From Gracilaria domingensis (Eukaryota > Rhodophyta > Florideophyceae > Gracilariales > Gracilariaceae): a DNA stretch of 64,000 nucleotides. Shown piece after piece: positions 1 to 9,553 of this stretch; the stretch's first letter is position 1, and each line of letters begins with the position of its first letter. The notes below the pieces were generated by a model that worked only from the letters and a program-made list of their open reading frames with translations, had not been told where the DNA came from and searched no databases. The DNA lies in the NCBI GenBank assembly GCA_022539475.1, contig VCMS01000079.1, forward strand, positions 1 through 64,000, in the 5' to 3' direction. A program made the translations under genes and the position numbers.

Positions 1-1399
1 CCAGTTGTCCATGCCCTCCTGTCCTGACACGGCTTGGGCCGAGTTGACCTCAATCTCTTGAGGAAGCAGCAGACAGATGCAGATTTTGCATTATCGGCGG
101 TTGACGGCACGAACATCGTTCGCTGATCCACGAATTCTTGACGCAATCCCGGAAGACGCCTTCCGCTGCGAGATTGGGCGGAGGTAACTGTAGAAAGACG
201 CCTCCACTGACCTGTCTCCTTCGTGAGGCACGACTTCCGTTAGTGAAGGCGGTGCTTGTAGCCTGATTTCATATCATCCGATGCTCTTCTCTTCTTCTGT
301 CCACTCCTTGTTCCGCTGCGTACTATTTTCCGCTCTCTCGGCGTTAATACCCATGTTGTGGAGCAAACACAGGGCTATGAAACGAAATTGTTGCGGGGGG
401 GAAGGGGTGAGGGGGGGGGTGGGGTACCATGGTTCATGAATATTCCGGGAGACTCCGGCAGTTTCTGCTTTTTAGGCAATTTGAGGTGCCCAATGGGTGC
501 AAATACGCGTTTACAGAAGAAGAGCTCTCAGTGTACATGTACAACAACGCGTAATTCGCAGGCAGCCTGCAAACTCACACAGCATATTTACTTTCATCGG
601 TTACTGAACTGCATCTATTGCTTCGCAATGTCAAGAGCCGCAGTCCCAGGCGTACTGCTCTCCGTATTGAAATACAACTCTTTTCGCGCCGCTCTCATAT
701 CTTTCTTACTGCGCTCTACAACGAAGTAGAGCATAGTTAGAAAGCGTCGCGACTTAAACTTTATGCAGGACTTCGCTTCCACATCTGCCATTGGCACATT
801 TGAGTCCTGTTTGACCGGGCTCCGATATAATCGGGATCCCCGGCATGATTATCCGCCGTCGTTAATGTTTAGCCCCGATACAAGAAGGCGCCGGTATAAT
901 GTACACATTCGCTCTCCTTTTTCTATCCTGAGCTTGTCCTGGTTGTTTCTCAGGTGCAAAAAAGTCCGTACTCCGTCACAGTGACCAGACATAGAAACCC
1001 AGCTTGTACCTCACTGGAGTTTGCTCGAGCAGCCACTTCCATACGGCTAAGTGTTTTTCCTTCGCGGTTCGTCCGAAAAAAGAGAAACTCCGTGTTACCA
1101 AGTTCCAATAAAATGAACAGATAGTTTCCCCAGCCATATCTTATGTTCCGTGACACCCCCATACCAAAGCACGGGGATGTCGAATCTTAGAAGATGCTAC
1201 ATGTAAGCGATAACGATTGGCTTTCAACAGTCAACAGCATATGCATATCCATCCAGATTCAGAGCTTCTCGGTATTCTCCTCCCAAATATCTTACAGTAT
1301 GCTGTCCACACTTCGTCGCAACAAGTCCGCAGTTACCTTCCAGTATCTTCCTAGGAACTGAGTAATATGTGCAGGCATCACTTTGGGTACTCGGGCTGT
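1..1399. other. Unassigned left edge
   Basis: I recognise no gene here. Short minus-strand open frames (615-797 and 950-1162) could be further decayed sequence downstream of the methyltransferase-like pseudogene, but they show no family motif. A G-rich tract lies at about 391-424. Confidence 0.4.
391..424 (+). other. G-rich tract, possible G-quadruplex
   Basis: The plus strand has several runs of four or more G separated by one to four other bases. This is the pattern expected of an intramolecular G-quadruplex. No gene is attached to it. Confidence 0.4.
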
Positions 1400-3780
1400 A
1401 ACCAAATGGAGCCTCCCAATCAGCCGACCTCGGTTCCGATGTGGGAACCGTTCATAAGTCCGTGAAACGCCGCATCCACCACCTCCTGTTCAACCAGGAT
1501 GTCATTCTTCCTCCCGCGAATAACTTCGGCCATAAGAGTCGTTATATGGTGCTTCGCATGCTGAAACATGGCCTATTCTTCTCCGCACCCCAAGAACTTC
1601 TATGCTTTGTCAGCGATAGGCACGCCATAAACCGTAGAAAAAGTTCCCCGAACATGTCCATGACAAGATCACCCGGTCTGTGAAGCGACATATCAACTCC
1701 TTCATAACTCCTCGACTTCTGCTCCGGTCTTATATACTGCCCACCTGGTACTGAACTACCTGGCTCATGTACCTTCCATGTCAACCACTCCCCCGCTCTC
1801 GGTTTTGGCACCCGGTCAATTACATTCCTGTTAGCCGGGAAAGTAGAAGGAATGAAATTGTTCTCCTCAAATGGAGTAAGACTGGCTTTCTCGGATGGTC
1901 GCAACCCACGCTTCACCCCATGAACGGCGTACTCCGTTACGGGCTGTATCCCAAACTTCCGTGGATTCCTCCAACATTACTTCGATCCCGGATGAACACC
2001 AGTGGATTCGCATCCACTTTAAACGAAGGCATGAGTTCTGGTTTACCTTCGCTTCCAGCTTCATCTTTCGTACTCGCCGTTTACGAGAGTATCCTGTGCC
2101 AAACATGAAACTGTGCCATGGCACAGAATATAATGAAGTGCCCACCTGACTGAAGCGCGGAACTTATTAAGTCAGCCGTACGGATCATTTCATCCTCACT
2201 GAAGACATCGTGACCACTATTCCGTTTGTTCCTCTTCCTTCGAGTGTTAAAGGGAGGGTCTGTTAGGACAAGCTGTTTCTCACCCATAAAATCTAACTCT
2301 GATTCACAAACGTTTCGTGTGTGTGCCTCAGGTCCTTCGTGTCACAGTTGTACGCTACAAAGTGTGACTTTCTCATCCCCTTCCACACCTTGTCCATATT
2401 CATTCGAAGGAGACTGGATATCCCTTCATGGGCGGCTCAATACCAGTCTTTTGGATGTTGTAACCGGCAAACCCGAGATTCATGCTCCGCAAGATTCACC
2501 GGCTTCTCGAACTCGTCGCTATCGGAGCTCACGAGGTTCATATACTCTCGACGAGGTGGGGTGGGGCAGACTTGGTCGAAGAAGGTTCGGCATTTCCGGA
2601 AGTTTTAGGGGTTTTCGTCAGTTCAATATCAGGTTTCGCGTGAATGCCGACATGGAACCCTGCCGCATGACGCATATCCTGTATCGGTTTCCATAGCAAC
2701 TCCGAAAACTTCTGAAATCGAGCAGGCAACTCACCGGAGTCAGAACAGATACGGTATCCATCCGTATCTCCGAAACTCTATCCAGTTCCTCATCTGATCA
2801 GCCCGTAAGCTATAGAGGCTATCGTGGGTGCATACGGTTTCGAGGTCTGTCAAAAATTCCTTAGCCAGTATTCGGAGGTTTGTATCGCATTCATCACTCA
2901 AGGTCTCCACCGATCCACTAGTACTGCTCTGTGGCACATCCTGTGTGTTGAATCGAGTACTCTGGCTCGGCGGGGCATAACCAGACTTTCGTGTCTCTAG
3001 CGCTGTATACTTCAACGTCTGCATATTCATGTAAATGTATGGTTTTACCATGTGCTGAACGTTCGTGTATCCAAGATGAGCCGCAAACAACTCCATGCCC
3101 GTACGACCTCACTGATAGCGAATCCCAGTCGATCACAGTTGTCTTGGAGAACGACGTAAAAGTGGGTATGTACACAGATGGTGCATGGTTCACTTTTCGT
3201 TTCTTTTTCGGTTGTTTCTTCTTCATCATTCGGATGTTGTCGTTCTCTCCCATTATGTGGCAGAGGTATGATAAGTATATAACGACCTCAAATGGGTTCA
3301 CAGCTGTTGGTGGGATGAACACTGTCGTCTTCAGAACCTGCTTTCTCCTGGTCATGAAATAACCAACCAGGCATCGCACCGGTAGGTATATACCCATATC
3401 CATAGAGAGAAGGAGAAAATCGCGCAGTCTCTGGTCCTCATCCCCGTCCTTCTTGTCAGAAGCTTCGTTACAAATATCGTTGTTCCACAGGTTTGTTATT
3501 CACAACACTCTTTCGCAGCTGTTGCAGTGTCAAGTTCTGGAGGCTCTTGGAGTTAGTGGCCTCCTCAAACATCTTCCTTGCCTCCGGAATATCCTTATAG
3601 TTCTCGGCGCAGAACTCTATTAGCCCTCTAAACCCCACGTCCCGTGGCCGATCAGGGCCTCCATCGCTGTTTGCCAAAGCATCGCGAAGAACCAAGAAAA
3701 GTCTGACATATGCATGGAACGCCGGAGCGGAGCACTCATGTCGATAGGATGTATCTCCTCTCCATCATCGGTGGAATCCA
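1400..3780 (-). pseudogene. Broken DNA N6-adenine/N4-cytosine methyltransferase-like gene
   Basis: Minus-strand coding sequence is spread over several frames. A plausible start is the ATG at about 3780 (MDSTDDGEE...), just downstream of a promoter-like arm. Two methyltransferase signatures appear in beta-class order. The catalytic motif IV, reading LTDPPFNT, is at about 2249-2260 and is followed by a segment with a GGHFIIF strand. The AdoMet-binding motif I (RPGDLVMDMFG) is at about 1647-1680, and the next frame continues it as GTFST, so a frameshift cuts the motif. Upstream pieces (3468-3695, 2918-3403, 2740-3096) include a lysine-rich KKKQPKKKRK stretch that could be a nuclear signal. At least four or five frame changes or stops interrupt the gene, so it looks dead unless it carries unrecognised introns. 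Family knowledge: DPPF/DPPY enzymes methylate exocyclic amines of adenine or cytosine. It is divergent from the ParB-dioxygenase gene. The target base is unknown. Confidence 0.6.
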
Positions 3781-3796
3781 TCGCTTCAGCGCAAAC

Positions 3797-3897
3797 AACG
3801 GAGGCGAGCCTTTAAATGGCGACTTACGCTGGGCAGCCCCGCTTTCGGCAGCTCCTCCCAGCGCACTGCCATTCTCGTCCGTGTCCGTGTCCGCTCG
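3797..3897 (-). promoter_or_regulatory. Left promoter-like inverted arm with TTTAAA box
   Basis: The reverse complement of this 101-bp segment matches 5132-5237 almost base for base, apart from a few substitutions and one short gap. Read on the minus strand it ends with a TTTAAA box (3811-3816), roughly 30 bases before the probable ATG of the methyltransferase pseudogene. The spacing suits a TATA-like promoter. The function is inferred; the inverted repeat is directly visible. Confidence 0.6.
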
Positions 3898-4032
3898 GTG
3901 CGATAGCGTCGCGTGTCGGCCACTTCGCGATTCGGAGCTATTGCAAAGGTCGCGTATTGTGCTAAAAGTCGCGGATCAAGTGGGTGTGAAGCGCTAGTTT
4001 TCTCTAGTTTGATATATGTGCACGGCGTGTGC

Positions 4033-4940
4033 AGCGAAATCACTGCCGGAAGTGCCGGAAGGAGTGTTTTGGGAGGTCTCCGAAGGGTGCCAGAATGTGG
4101 TCCGAACGTGCCCGCGGGCGGGGGGGGGTCCGTCGTGTTAGGGTACCTACCCTAACACGACCGGACCCCCACGCCCGCGGGCATAAAATCGCACATTTTT
4201 CAAAAAATCGCCCAAAACGTGCCCGCGGGCGGAGGGATCCGGTCGTGTTAGTGTAGGTACCCTAATACGACCGGACGCCCCCGCCCGCGGGCATAAAATC
4301 GCAAAATTTTCAAAAAATCGCCCAAAACGTGCCCGCGGGAGAGGGGGTCCGGTCGTGTTAGGGTACTTACCCTAACACGACCTAACCCTCCCGCCCGCGG
4401 GCACGTTCTGGCCACATTCTGGCACCCTCCGGAGACGTTCCAAAACACACCACCCGGCACTTCCTGTACCCAATGCGTCACCTCAGTGCACCATCCCGGA
4501 AACTAGGGAGTGTCTGGAGGGTGGAGAAGACGGGATGGTCACCTCAGTGCACCATCCCGGAAACTAGGGAGTGTCCGGAGGGTGGAGATGACGGGATGGT
4601 GCACTGAGGTGACGCAGTGGGTACAGGAAGTGCCGGGTGGTGTGTTTTGGGAGGTCTCCGGAAGGTGCCAGAATGTGGCCAGAACGTTCCCGCGGGCGGG
4701 GGGGTCGGTCGTGTTAGGGTAGGTACTCTAACACGACCGGACCCCCCCCGCCCGCCGGCATAAAATCGCACATTTTCAAAAAATCGCCCGAAACGTGCCC
4801 GCGGGCGGGGGGGTCCGGTCGTGTTAGGGTACATACCCTAACACGACCGACCCCCCCCCCCCGCCCGCGGGCACGTCCTGGCCCCATTCCGGCGCCTTCC
4901 CGGGACCTCCCAAAACACGCCGCCCCGCAGTGATTTCGCT
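4033..4940. repeat. Nested foldback element with five long hairpins
   Basis: The ends form a perfect 14-bp inverted repeat (AGCGAAATCACTGC / GCAGTGATTTCGCT). Inside are five palindromes of about 75 bp, at 4108-4183, 4219-4293, 4329-4404, 4687-4760 and 4795-4874. Each has GC-rich arms and a GTGTTAGGGTA...TACCCTAACAC centre. Within the groups of three and two they are separated by a conserved AT-rich spacer (ATAAAATCGC...AAAAAATCGCCC). Flanking blocks such as GTTTTGGGAGGTCTCCG recur in alternating orientation, so the whole segment folds on itself. No target-site duplication was evident. It could be a foldback transposon or an expanded cis-regulatory array. Confidence 0.75.
4479..4600 (+). repeat. 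Two 61-bp tandem repeats at the foldback centre
   Basis: The unit beginning CACCTCAGTGCACCATCCCG is repeated with a 61-bp period (4479 and 4540) and differs at a few positions. The end of the second copy (GGGATGGTGCACTGAGGTG) is the reverse complement of its own start, so each unit can also form a hairpin. Confidence 0.75.
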
Positions 4941-5131
4941 ACACCCGGCCGCCGGTACGTTGGCGCCGCTGTCCACGTGTATTGGCGGGAGTAGGCTGTA
5001 CATGAAAGTGAATGAGTGTACTCTTGACTACTATGCAAAGCATTTGAAGAGCATGATGAGAGAGCGCGACCATTGCTCGCGTGAGTCATCATTGCGCGAA
5101 CTCCACGACTCTAAAGCGTACAATCAGTGTG

Positions 5132-5237
5132 CGAGCGGCCACGGACAGGACACGGACGAGACTGGCAGTGCGCTGGGAGGAGCTGCCGAAAGCGGGGGTG
5201 CCCAGCGTAAGTCGCCATTTAAAAGCTCGCCTCCGTT
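5132..5237 (+). promoter_or_regulatory. Right promoter-like inverted arm with TTTAAA box
   Basis: This is the mirror copy of 3797-3897 and faces the ParB-dioxygenase gene. It holds the same block (GGCAGTGCGCTGGGAGGAGC) and a TTTAAAA box at 5218-5224. A second TATA-like sequence (TATAAA, 5269-5274) lies closer to the gene, 62 bases before its ATG. Both could set the transcription start. That two divergent genes share one promoter sequence is seen; that they are co-regulated is inferred. Confidence 0.6.
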
Positions 5238-5299
5238 CTTGTATCGTGTAGAGCAAGCGTATTGTTGATATAAACCTTTCACTGCAATAGCTGTTCAAC

Positions 5300-5332
5300 A
5301 TGAAACCAACTCGTGTTCGAAAGCGTACGTAA
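5300..5332 (+). promoter_or_regulatory. Ten-codon upstream ORF before the ParB-dioxygenase start
   Basis: An ATG at 5300 opens MKPTRVRKRT and stops at TAA 5330-5332, one codon before the main ATG and in the same frame. It may be a translational control uORF, or the former N-terminus of the main protein cut off by a stop codon. If transcription starts about 30 bases after the TATAAA box, this ATG may lie at or before the transcript start. Confidence 0.4.
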
Positions 5333-5335
5333 AGC

Positions 5336-8300
5336 ATGACTCCTCGCACTCGGCGGAGCACTCGATCATTGCAAGGTGGAATGCGGGTTTCTCTGCAGAT
5401 GGATATTGAGAATGAAGGAAAGGTGAAAGTCGGAGAAGCGTTGTTGCATGGAATTGGAAGTGTTCTACGCCGCGAGTTGCACGGGAAGCAATTGGACCCA
5501 GGTCTTGTGGTGGTTCATAATATTCTCATCAGTCGAAGCGGTCAGACGTTCTACCCTTACCGGGCGGAGGGCCTGGATCTTCCAAAATATATCCAGGATC
5601 TCCGGACGGCCGCTCCTTGGGATGAGAAAATGATGGAACCGGTGGCAGCCAGCATTCCGGCGTCGAAGCGAGGAACGGTGAACGCTATGAGTGAGGTGAT
5701 GACGCCACCAAGCCGCACGGAGCCAATTCGAAGTTCATCAACACCGAGAGGTAGCGCATCAGTAGCACCTCCGCGGGCAGGTCCGTCGTCTGTTACGAAG
5801 CGGTCTATGGAGACGAGAGCATCCCCAGCTACGAAGCGGACAGGTCAAACAAAGTCTACCTCCGCTACGAAGCCCACTGCGTCGAAAAGGGCTTCTCCTG
5901 CGATGAATCAGACCGTCGACACAAGGGGATCTTCTGCGTCGAAACAGACGGTTCAGCAGGGGACGGCTGTGCAAGAGGAGGAAGATGAGATCATGAAAGG
6001 TCCCCTTCCAGACGCGGATGCGCAATCCGCGCAAGGAGCTGGTCCATCTGTACCCCAAACTGCAGCAGAAACTGCGGAGCAGCAGGACGATGACGTTGTG
6101 CTTCTGTCCGCAAGAATGGCACGTTCAAGTGTTTCTGGCGAGCGGTCTGGAACACAAGGGACACCTACTCGGAGCAAGACGTACAGACGAATTCGTCCGA
6201 AGGTACCAAAGGTGAACCTCAATCAGTACCGGATGGTTGTTGTTACTGTTGACATCACTCTGGTGGACACTGCGCCGAATTTACTCCGTGGAGTAAGTAA
6301 ACGCCACGTTGAAGCCCTTGTGAAGAGTATGGAGGAGCGGGGGATATTGCAGTCGATGGGTTCTCCAGTGGTGGCCTTACAAGATGCTACTACGGGAGAG
6401 AGGGATACTGACAAGGGACGCCTAACGAAGAAGTGCTTCATTGTAGATGGTTTGCATCGTCTGAAAGCTATGCAATATTTGGCAGCGACTGGTGCACCGA
6501 AGTGGAAGCGATTAGCCAAGTTTTGGCGTTGCAATCTGCTGATACGAAGAGATGAGAGGCGCATTGGGATGAAGGAATTGTTATGTGTTGCTTCGTACCT
6601 CAATGAGTCGACGAGTACCATGCGAAGGATGATGTTTGCAGACAAGATACACTCTATAGTTAGTGTGGTCGCCATTCTAATTGAAGATGTTGAGGGGATG
6701 ACGCCGGCAGACGTGGATCCTGCAGAAGTGACAGAAGTGTTGAAGGAGAGCCAACTGATTGGGACTGTGCAAGAGCGTCAGTATCTGAGAAATGCCAATG
6801 TCGCCCTGCAACTCATGTCTCGTGAGGGAATGCTGGCCCATTTCGATGATATATGTGAGAGTGTGAGTGACATAGGTCTCACACATCTGTCCCATACTCC
6901 GCTATATGTTTTGGATGCCGAGGAGTTCTCCTTCATTCTTGATTGTCTTCAGATGTTTCTATTGAAGGGCAAGTCGACGAAGACAAAGCAATGGAAAAGC
7001 TTTGAGGAGGTTCGAGTTTTCTTTTATGATAGAGCAGTGTCTCTGTTCCACGCGGCTCGAGCAGTGAGGAATGAACTGAACGAGGAAGAGTCGATGGAAG
7101 TGTTCCTGAAACGCGAAATCAGTCTGTCTGCTCCATCGAATGAAGATGACGTTGAAGACCCAGACAACAACGCAGCTGTGAATCAGTTCCTTTTGGGACA
7201 AGTTGTGAACTTCAATACATTGCCGCGTGTTCGGAGCAGGACGAACTCAATTAGAACTGCCACGACTTCCGTTCAGAATCGATTGCGGACGATGCTCAAG
7301 GTAATTCCGCCCCCCGCACCAGTGAAGCAGTCCGTGACAAAGAGGAGGACTCCTGCTGCTGCTGCTGCAACATCTGCCAGTGAAGAAGGGGAGCCGCGAA
7401 GAAGTGCACGAGAACGGGCGCAGGTGAGTTATAGGGAAATTGAGCACGGCCGAAATCGAGGTGCCATAGAAGTTCTGGATAGCTCTGAAGAAGAACAGCG
7501 GGCTCCGCCGAGGAAGAAACGGAGAAAGACTTTCACACAACAGATGAGATCTACTCTGAACAGCATGACACCGGATGACCTGATGTCTCAACTAAATGAA
7601 CATGTGCTGAGAGGAAGGTCGATGAAGGTTCAGTTCGTGGCATTGGGAGAGGGAGCGAATGCAGAGAACGCAGGCAGTTCTGCATTTGTGGATGACGAAG
7701 AACTTCTTTTTGTGACAGTTTCACTGGTTGTCACCGTCGAGAAAGATGCTTCGCCAGACGATCAGCAAGAGACAGGTGGGGGGTCATTTGATGACGAGTT
7801 ACCTACAGCTCTTCCGGAATCTGAGGAGCACGGACTTGTTCGAGGAGACCCATATGATGGCCCACCGAACCCATCATGGTGCGGGTATGTCAGGCTGAGA
7901 CCGCAGGAATGGCAAGGGAAGAACGTAATTGAGCACAAGGACCCCTGGCTCAGAGTCATTCACTTGCCGAAGGGACATAGGTCGGAGCTGCTAAGTGTCT
8001 CGAATCTCAGAGATGTACACCATCTTGTCTTTTGGCGCGCTGCAAGGGCTGAACATCGCCTACGAGCGGAGACATTTGGTATGCAGTATCCCCGTACTCG
8101 ACCGACAGGTATGGATGATGAAGAGGTGCTGTGGGTTGCTGCGAAGGAGCATGACAAATTTGGGCAAATGTTCTTCGCCCGAATGCAAGCTGAGCTAAGG
8201 CAGAATGGATATTGCGTGCTTGATGGCTTTGCGACGGATAATGGTGTCCCTAAATGGGAGGAGTTGGAAGAAGTTCGGGAGTTCGGAGATGTGTCGGGGA

Positions 8301-9217
8301 AGTTGGTGGACTTCTTCGAGAATGAGTATGGAGCGATGCCGGATATACGGAACGGAGAGGAACAGAAGTCGTTCGTTCAAATAATCAACGATGACGAAGG
8401 ATGGAAGGACGGTAGCGTTGGACCATTTGAGGGGAGAGTGATGTCTACACGTTGGGGTACGGTGGAGAAGCCGGAGGATAATGAGGAGCTCAGGTGGGTT
8501 GTAAGGTCGCGTGCTTTACTTGATGTTCGAATGGGTACAATTGCTGCGGCTTTGGGACTATGGGACAATGAAAGGGAAGCTGTGAAGATGTACACTCCGA
8601 AAACTGGTGGTCGATTTCTGGGGACGACGAGAAAGTGCAAGCGCCAGACGCTGCACACCGACTTCAGTGGTCTGGTTACGAAGGAAACAATGAATACTGG
8701 CAACCCCGGATACTTTGTAATGGCCTCTGGGAAAGAGGGCTTTCCTCTCTGGGTGAGCGCCGGAAGCCATCAACTGGTGGGGATGATCAACCAACAGTTG
8801 CGAGTGATGTCGGAGGTGTATCCAGCGAAGAAGATAATCATCCCACCGTACTCTGTATTCTTGGGCCGTGGTGATGTGACACATGCTGGAGCAAGTGGGA
8901 AGGAAAAGGTGCATAGGCCCGAGTCTATGGATTTGCTGGTTAGATACCACATGTACATGGTACCAGAGGGCTACGCACTACCTGATGCTGTTCATTGGGT
9001 GCGGGATTTCCGACCCACGTTTGTCATTGGTGACGAGGAGGAGGAGGCGGAGGATGAACTGTTGTCCGATAAGGAGGGTGGGGCGGTTGACATGGACGAA
9101 GACCAAGTGGTCGTGGAGATTGGTGTGGAAGCGGACGCCGGTAGAACCGAAGTGCTCGAGAGTAGTAGTGATGACGATTTGCCAATAATGAGGCTGCGAG
9201 CGCCTCGAAGTGGATGA
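5336..9217 (+). CDS. ParB/Srx-like plus 2-oxoglutarate/Fe(II) dioxygenase-like nuclear protein
   Basis: This is an uninterrupted 1293-codon frame, the longest intact gene outside transposons. Residues about 110-280 are a Ser/Thr/Lys-rich low-complexity linker with repeated ATK-type motifs. Residues about 285-430 resemble the ParB N-terminal/sulfiredoxin fold, with VDGLHRLKAM at 370-379. A basic PPRKKRRK at about 720 suggests nuclear entry. Residues about 945-1210 look like a double-stranded beta-helix dioxygenase. They start with the phytanoyl-dioxygenase-like phrase NGYCVLDGFA, and carry H1107-x-D1109, distal H1183 (in GDVTHAG) and R1203, which fit the iron triad and the 2-oxoglutarate-binding arginine. 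The tail is acidic. Such domains oxidise bases, nucleotides or side chains in known families. The divergent methyltransferase-like neighbour suggests a DNA substrate, but that is inference. The start is the first ATG that gives the full frame. Confidence 0.8.
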   Translation: MTPRTRRSTRSLQGGMRVSLQMDIENEGKVKVGEALLHGIGSVLRRELHGKQLDPGLVVVHNILISRSGQTFYPYRAEGLDLPKYIQDLRTAAPWDEKMMEPVAASIPASKRGTVNAMSEVMTPPSRTEPIRSSSTPRGSASVAPPRAGPSSVTKRSMETRASPATKRTGQTKSTSATKPTASKRASPAMNQTVDTRGSSASKQTVQQGTAVQEEEDEIMKGPLPDADAQSAQGAGPSVPQTAAETAEQQDDDVVLLSARMARSSVSGERSGTQGTPTRSKTYRRIRPKVPKVNLNQYRMVVVTVDITLVDTAPNLLRGVSKRHVEALVKSMEERGILQSMGSPVVALQDATTGERDTDKGRLTKKCFIVDGLHRLKAMQYLAATGAPKWKRLAKFWRCNLLIRRDERRIGMKELLCVASYLNESTSTMRRMMFADKIHSIVSVVAILIEDVEGMTPADVDPAEVTEVLKESQLIGTVQERQYLRNANVALQLMSREGMLAHFDDICESVSDIGLTHLSHTPLYVLDAEEFSFILDCLQMFLLKGKSTKTKQWKSFEEVRVFFYDRAVSLFHAARAVRNELNEEESMEVFLKREISLSAPSNEDDVEDPDNNAAVNQFLLGQVVNFNTLPRVRSRTNSIRTATTSVQNRLRTMLKVIPPPAPVKQSVTKRRTPAAAAATSASEEGEPRRSARERAQVSYREIEHGRNRGAIEVLDSSEEEQRAPPRKKRRKTFTQQMRSTLNSMTPDDLMSQLNEHVLRGRSMKVQFVALGEGANAENAGSSAFVDDEELLFVTVSLVVTVEKDASPDDQQETGGGSFDDELPTALPESEEHGLVRGDPYDGPPNPSWCGYVRLRPQEWQGKNVIEHKDPWLRVIHLPKGHRSELLSVSNLRDVHHLVFWRAARAEHRLRAETFGMQYPRTRPTGMDDEEVLWVAAKEHDKFGQMFFARMQAELRQNGYCVLDGFATDNGVPKWEELEEVREFGDVSGKLVDFFENEYGAMPDIRNGEEQKSFVQIINDDEGWKDGSVGPFEGRVMSTRWGTVEKPEDNEELRWVVRSRALLDVRMGTIAAALGLWDNEREAVKMYTPKTGGRFLGTTRKCKRQTLHTDFSGLVTKETMNTGNPGYFVMASGKEGFPLWVSAGSHQLVGMINQQLRVMSEVYPAKKIIIPPYSVFLGRGDVTHAGASGKEKVHRPESMDLLVRYHMYMVPEGYALPDAVHWVRDFRPTFVIGDEEEEAEDELLSDKEGGAVDMDEDQVVVEIGVEADAGRTEVLESSSDDDLPIMRLRAPRSG

Positions 9218-9553
9218 GAATGAGATGATTAGTAAATTATGTGTGTCTTGCCAGTATTAAGAGTAGTATACTATTACAAGGCTATACATATGAACATAGA
9301 AAAGGTGCGGCAGGCTGGTAATTGAACAAATTTCAAACGTCTTTGGTCCAGTTGCGTCTAATTAAAACATGCCAAATTCTCGGTATCGTTAACATCATTG
9401 GTGGCACCAGTCAATTCGCAATTGAACATGTAGCGTCCTAACATTTCTGAAACTGCACTTAAGGTTGCTTTTAAGAGAAGTATGAAACTGAGAAGTCTAT
9501 ACAGTTCCTGTCTATGCGGTACTTGTGGCAGTATGGTGACTGTATCAGGAAAA

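Noticed and set aside
358-729. 123-codon plus-strand ORF at the left edge
   Set aside because: It runs through the G-rich tract and has no protein-like features.
711-733. CTCTACAACGAAGTAGAG, resembling an LTR terminus (TTTTGCTCTACA / TGTAGAGC)
   Set aside because: It is a short self-complementary hairpin with no LTR body or target duplication beside it.
4544-4834. Pro/Thr-rich ORFs across the hairpin array
   Set aside because: They are forced by palindromic GC-rich repeats and occur on both strands alike.
4108-4874. Telomeric or subtelomeric array, suggested by TTAGGG/CCCTAA
   Set aside because: The hexamer occurs once per arm inside GC-rich palindromes, never in tandem.
4108-4874. CRISPR array, because of regular repeats and spacers
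   Set aside because: Repeats are 75-bp palindromes, spacers are nearly identical to each other, and the genome is eukaryotic.
5249-5261. TGTAGAGCAAGCG just after the right promoter arm, like a family LTR start
   Set aside because: The sequence that follows shows no LTR similarity and leads straight into the ParB-dioxygenase gene.
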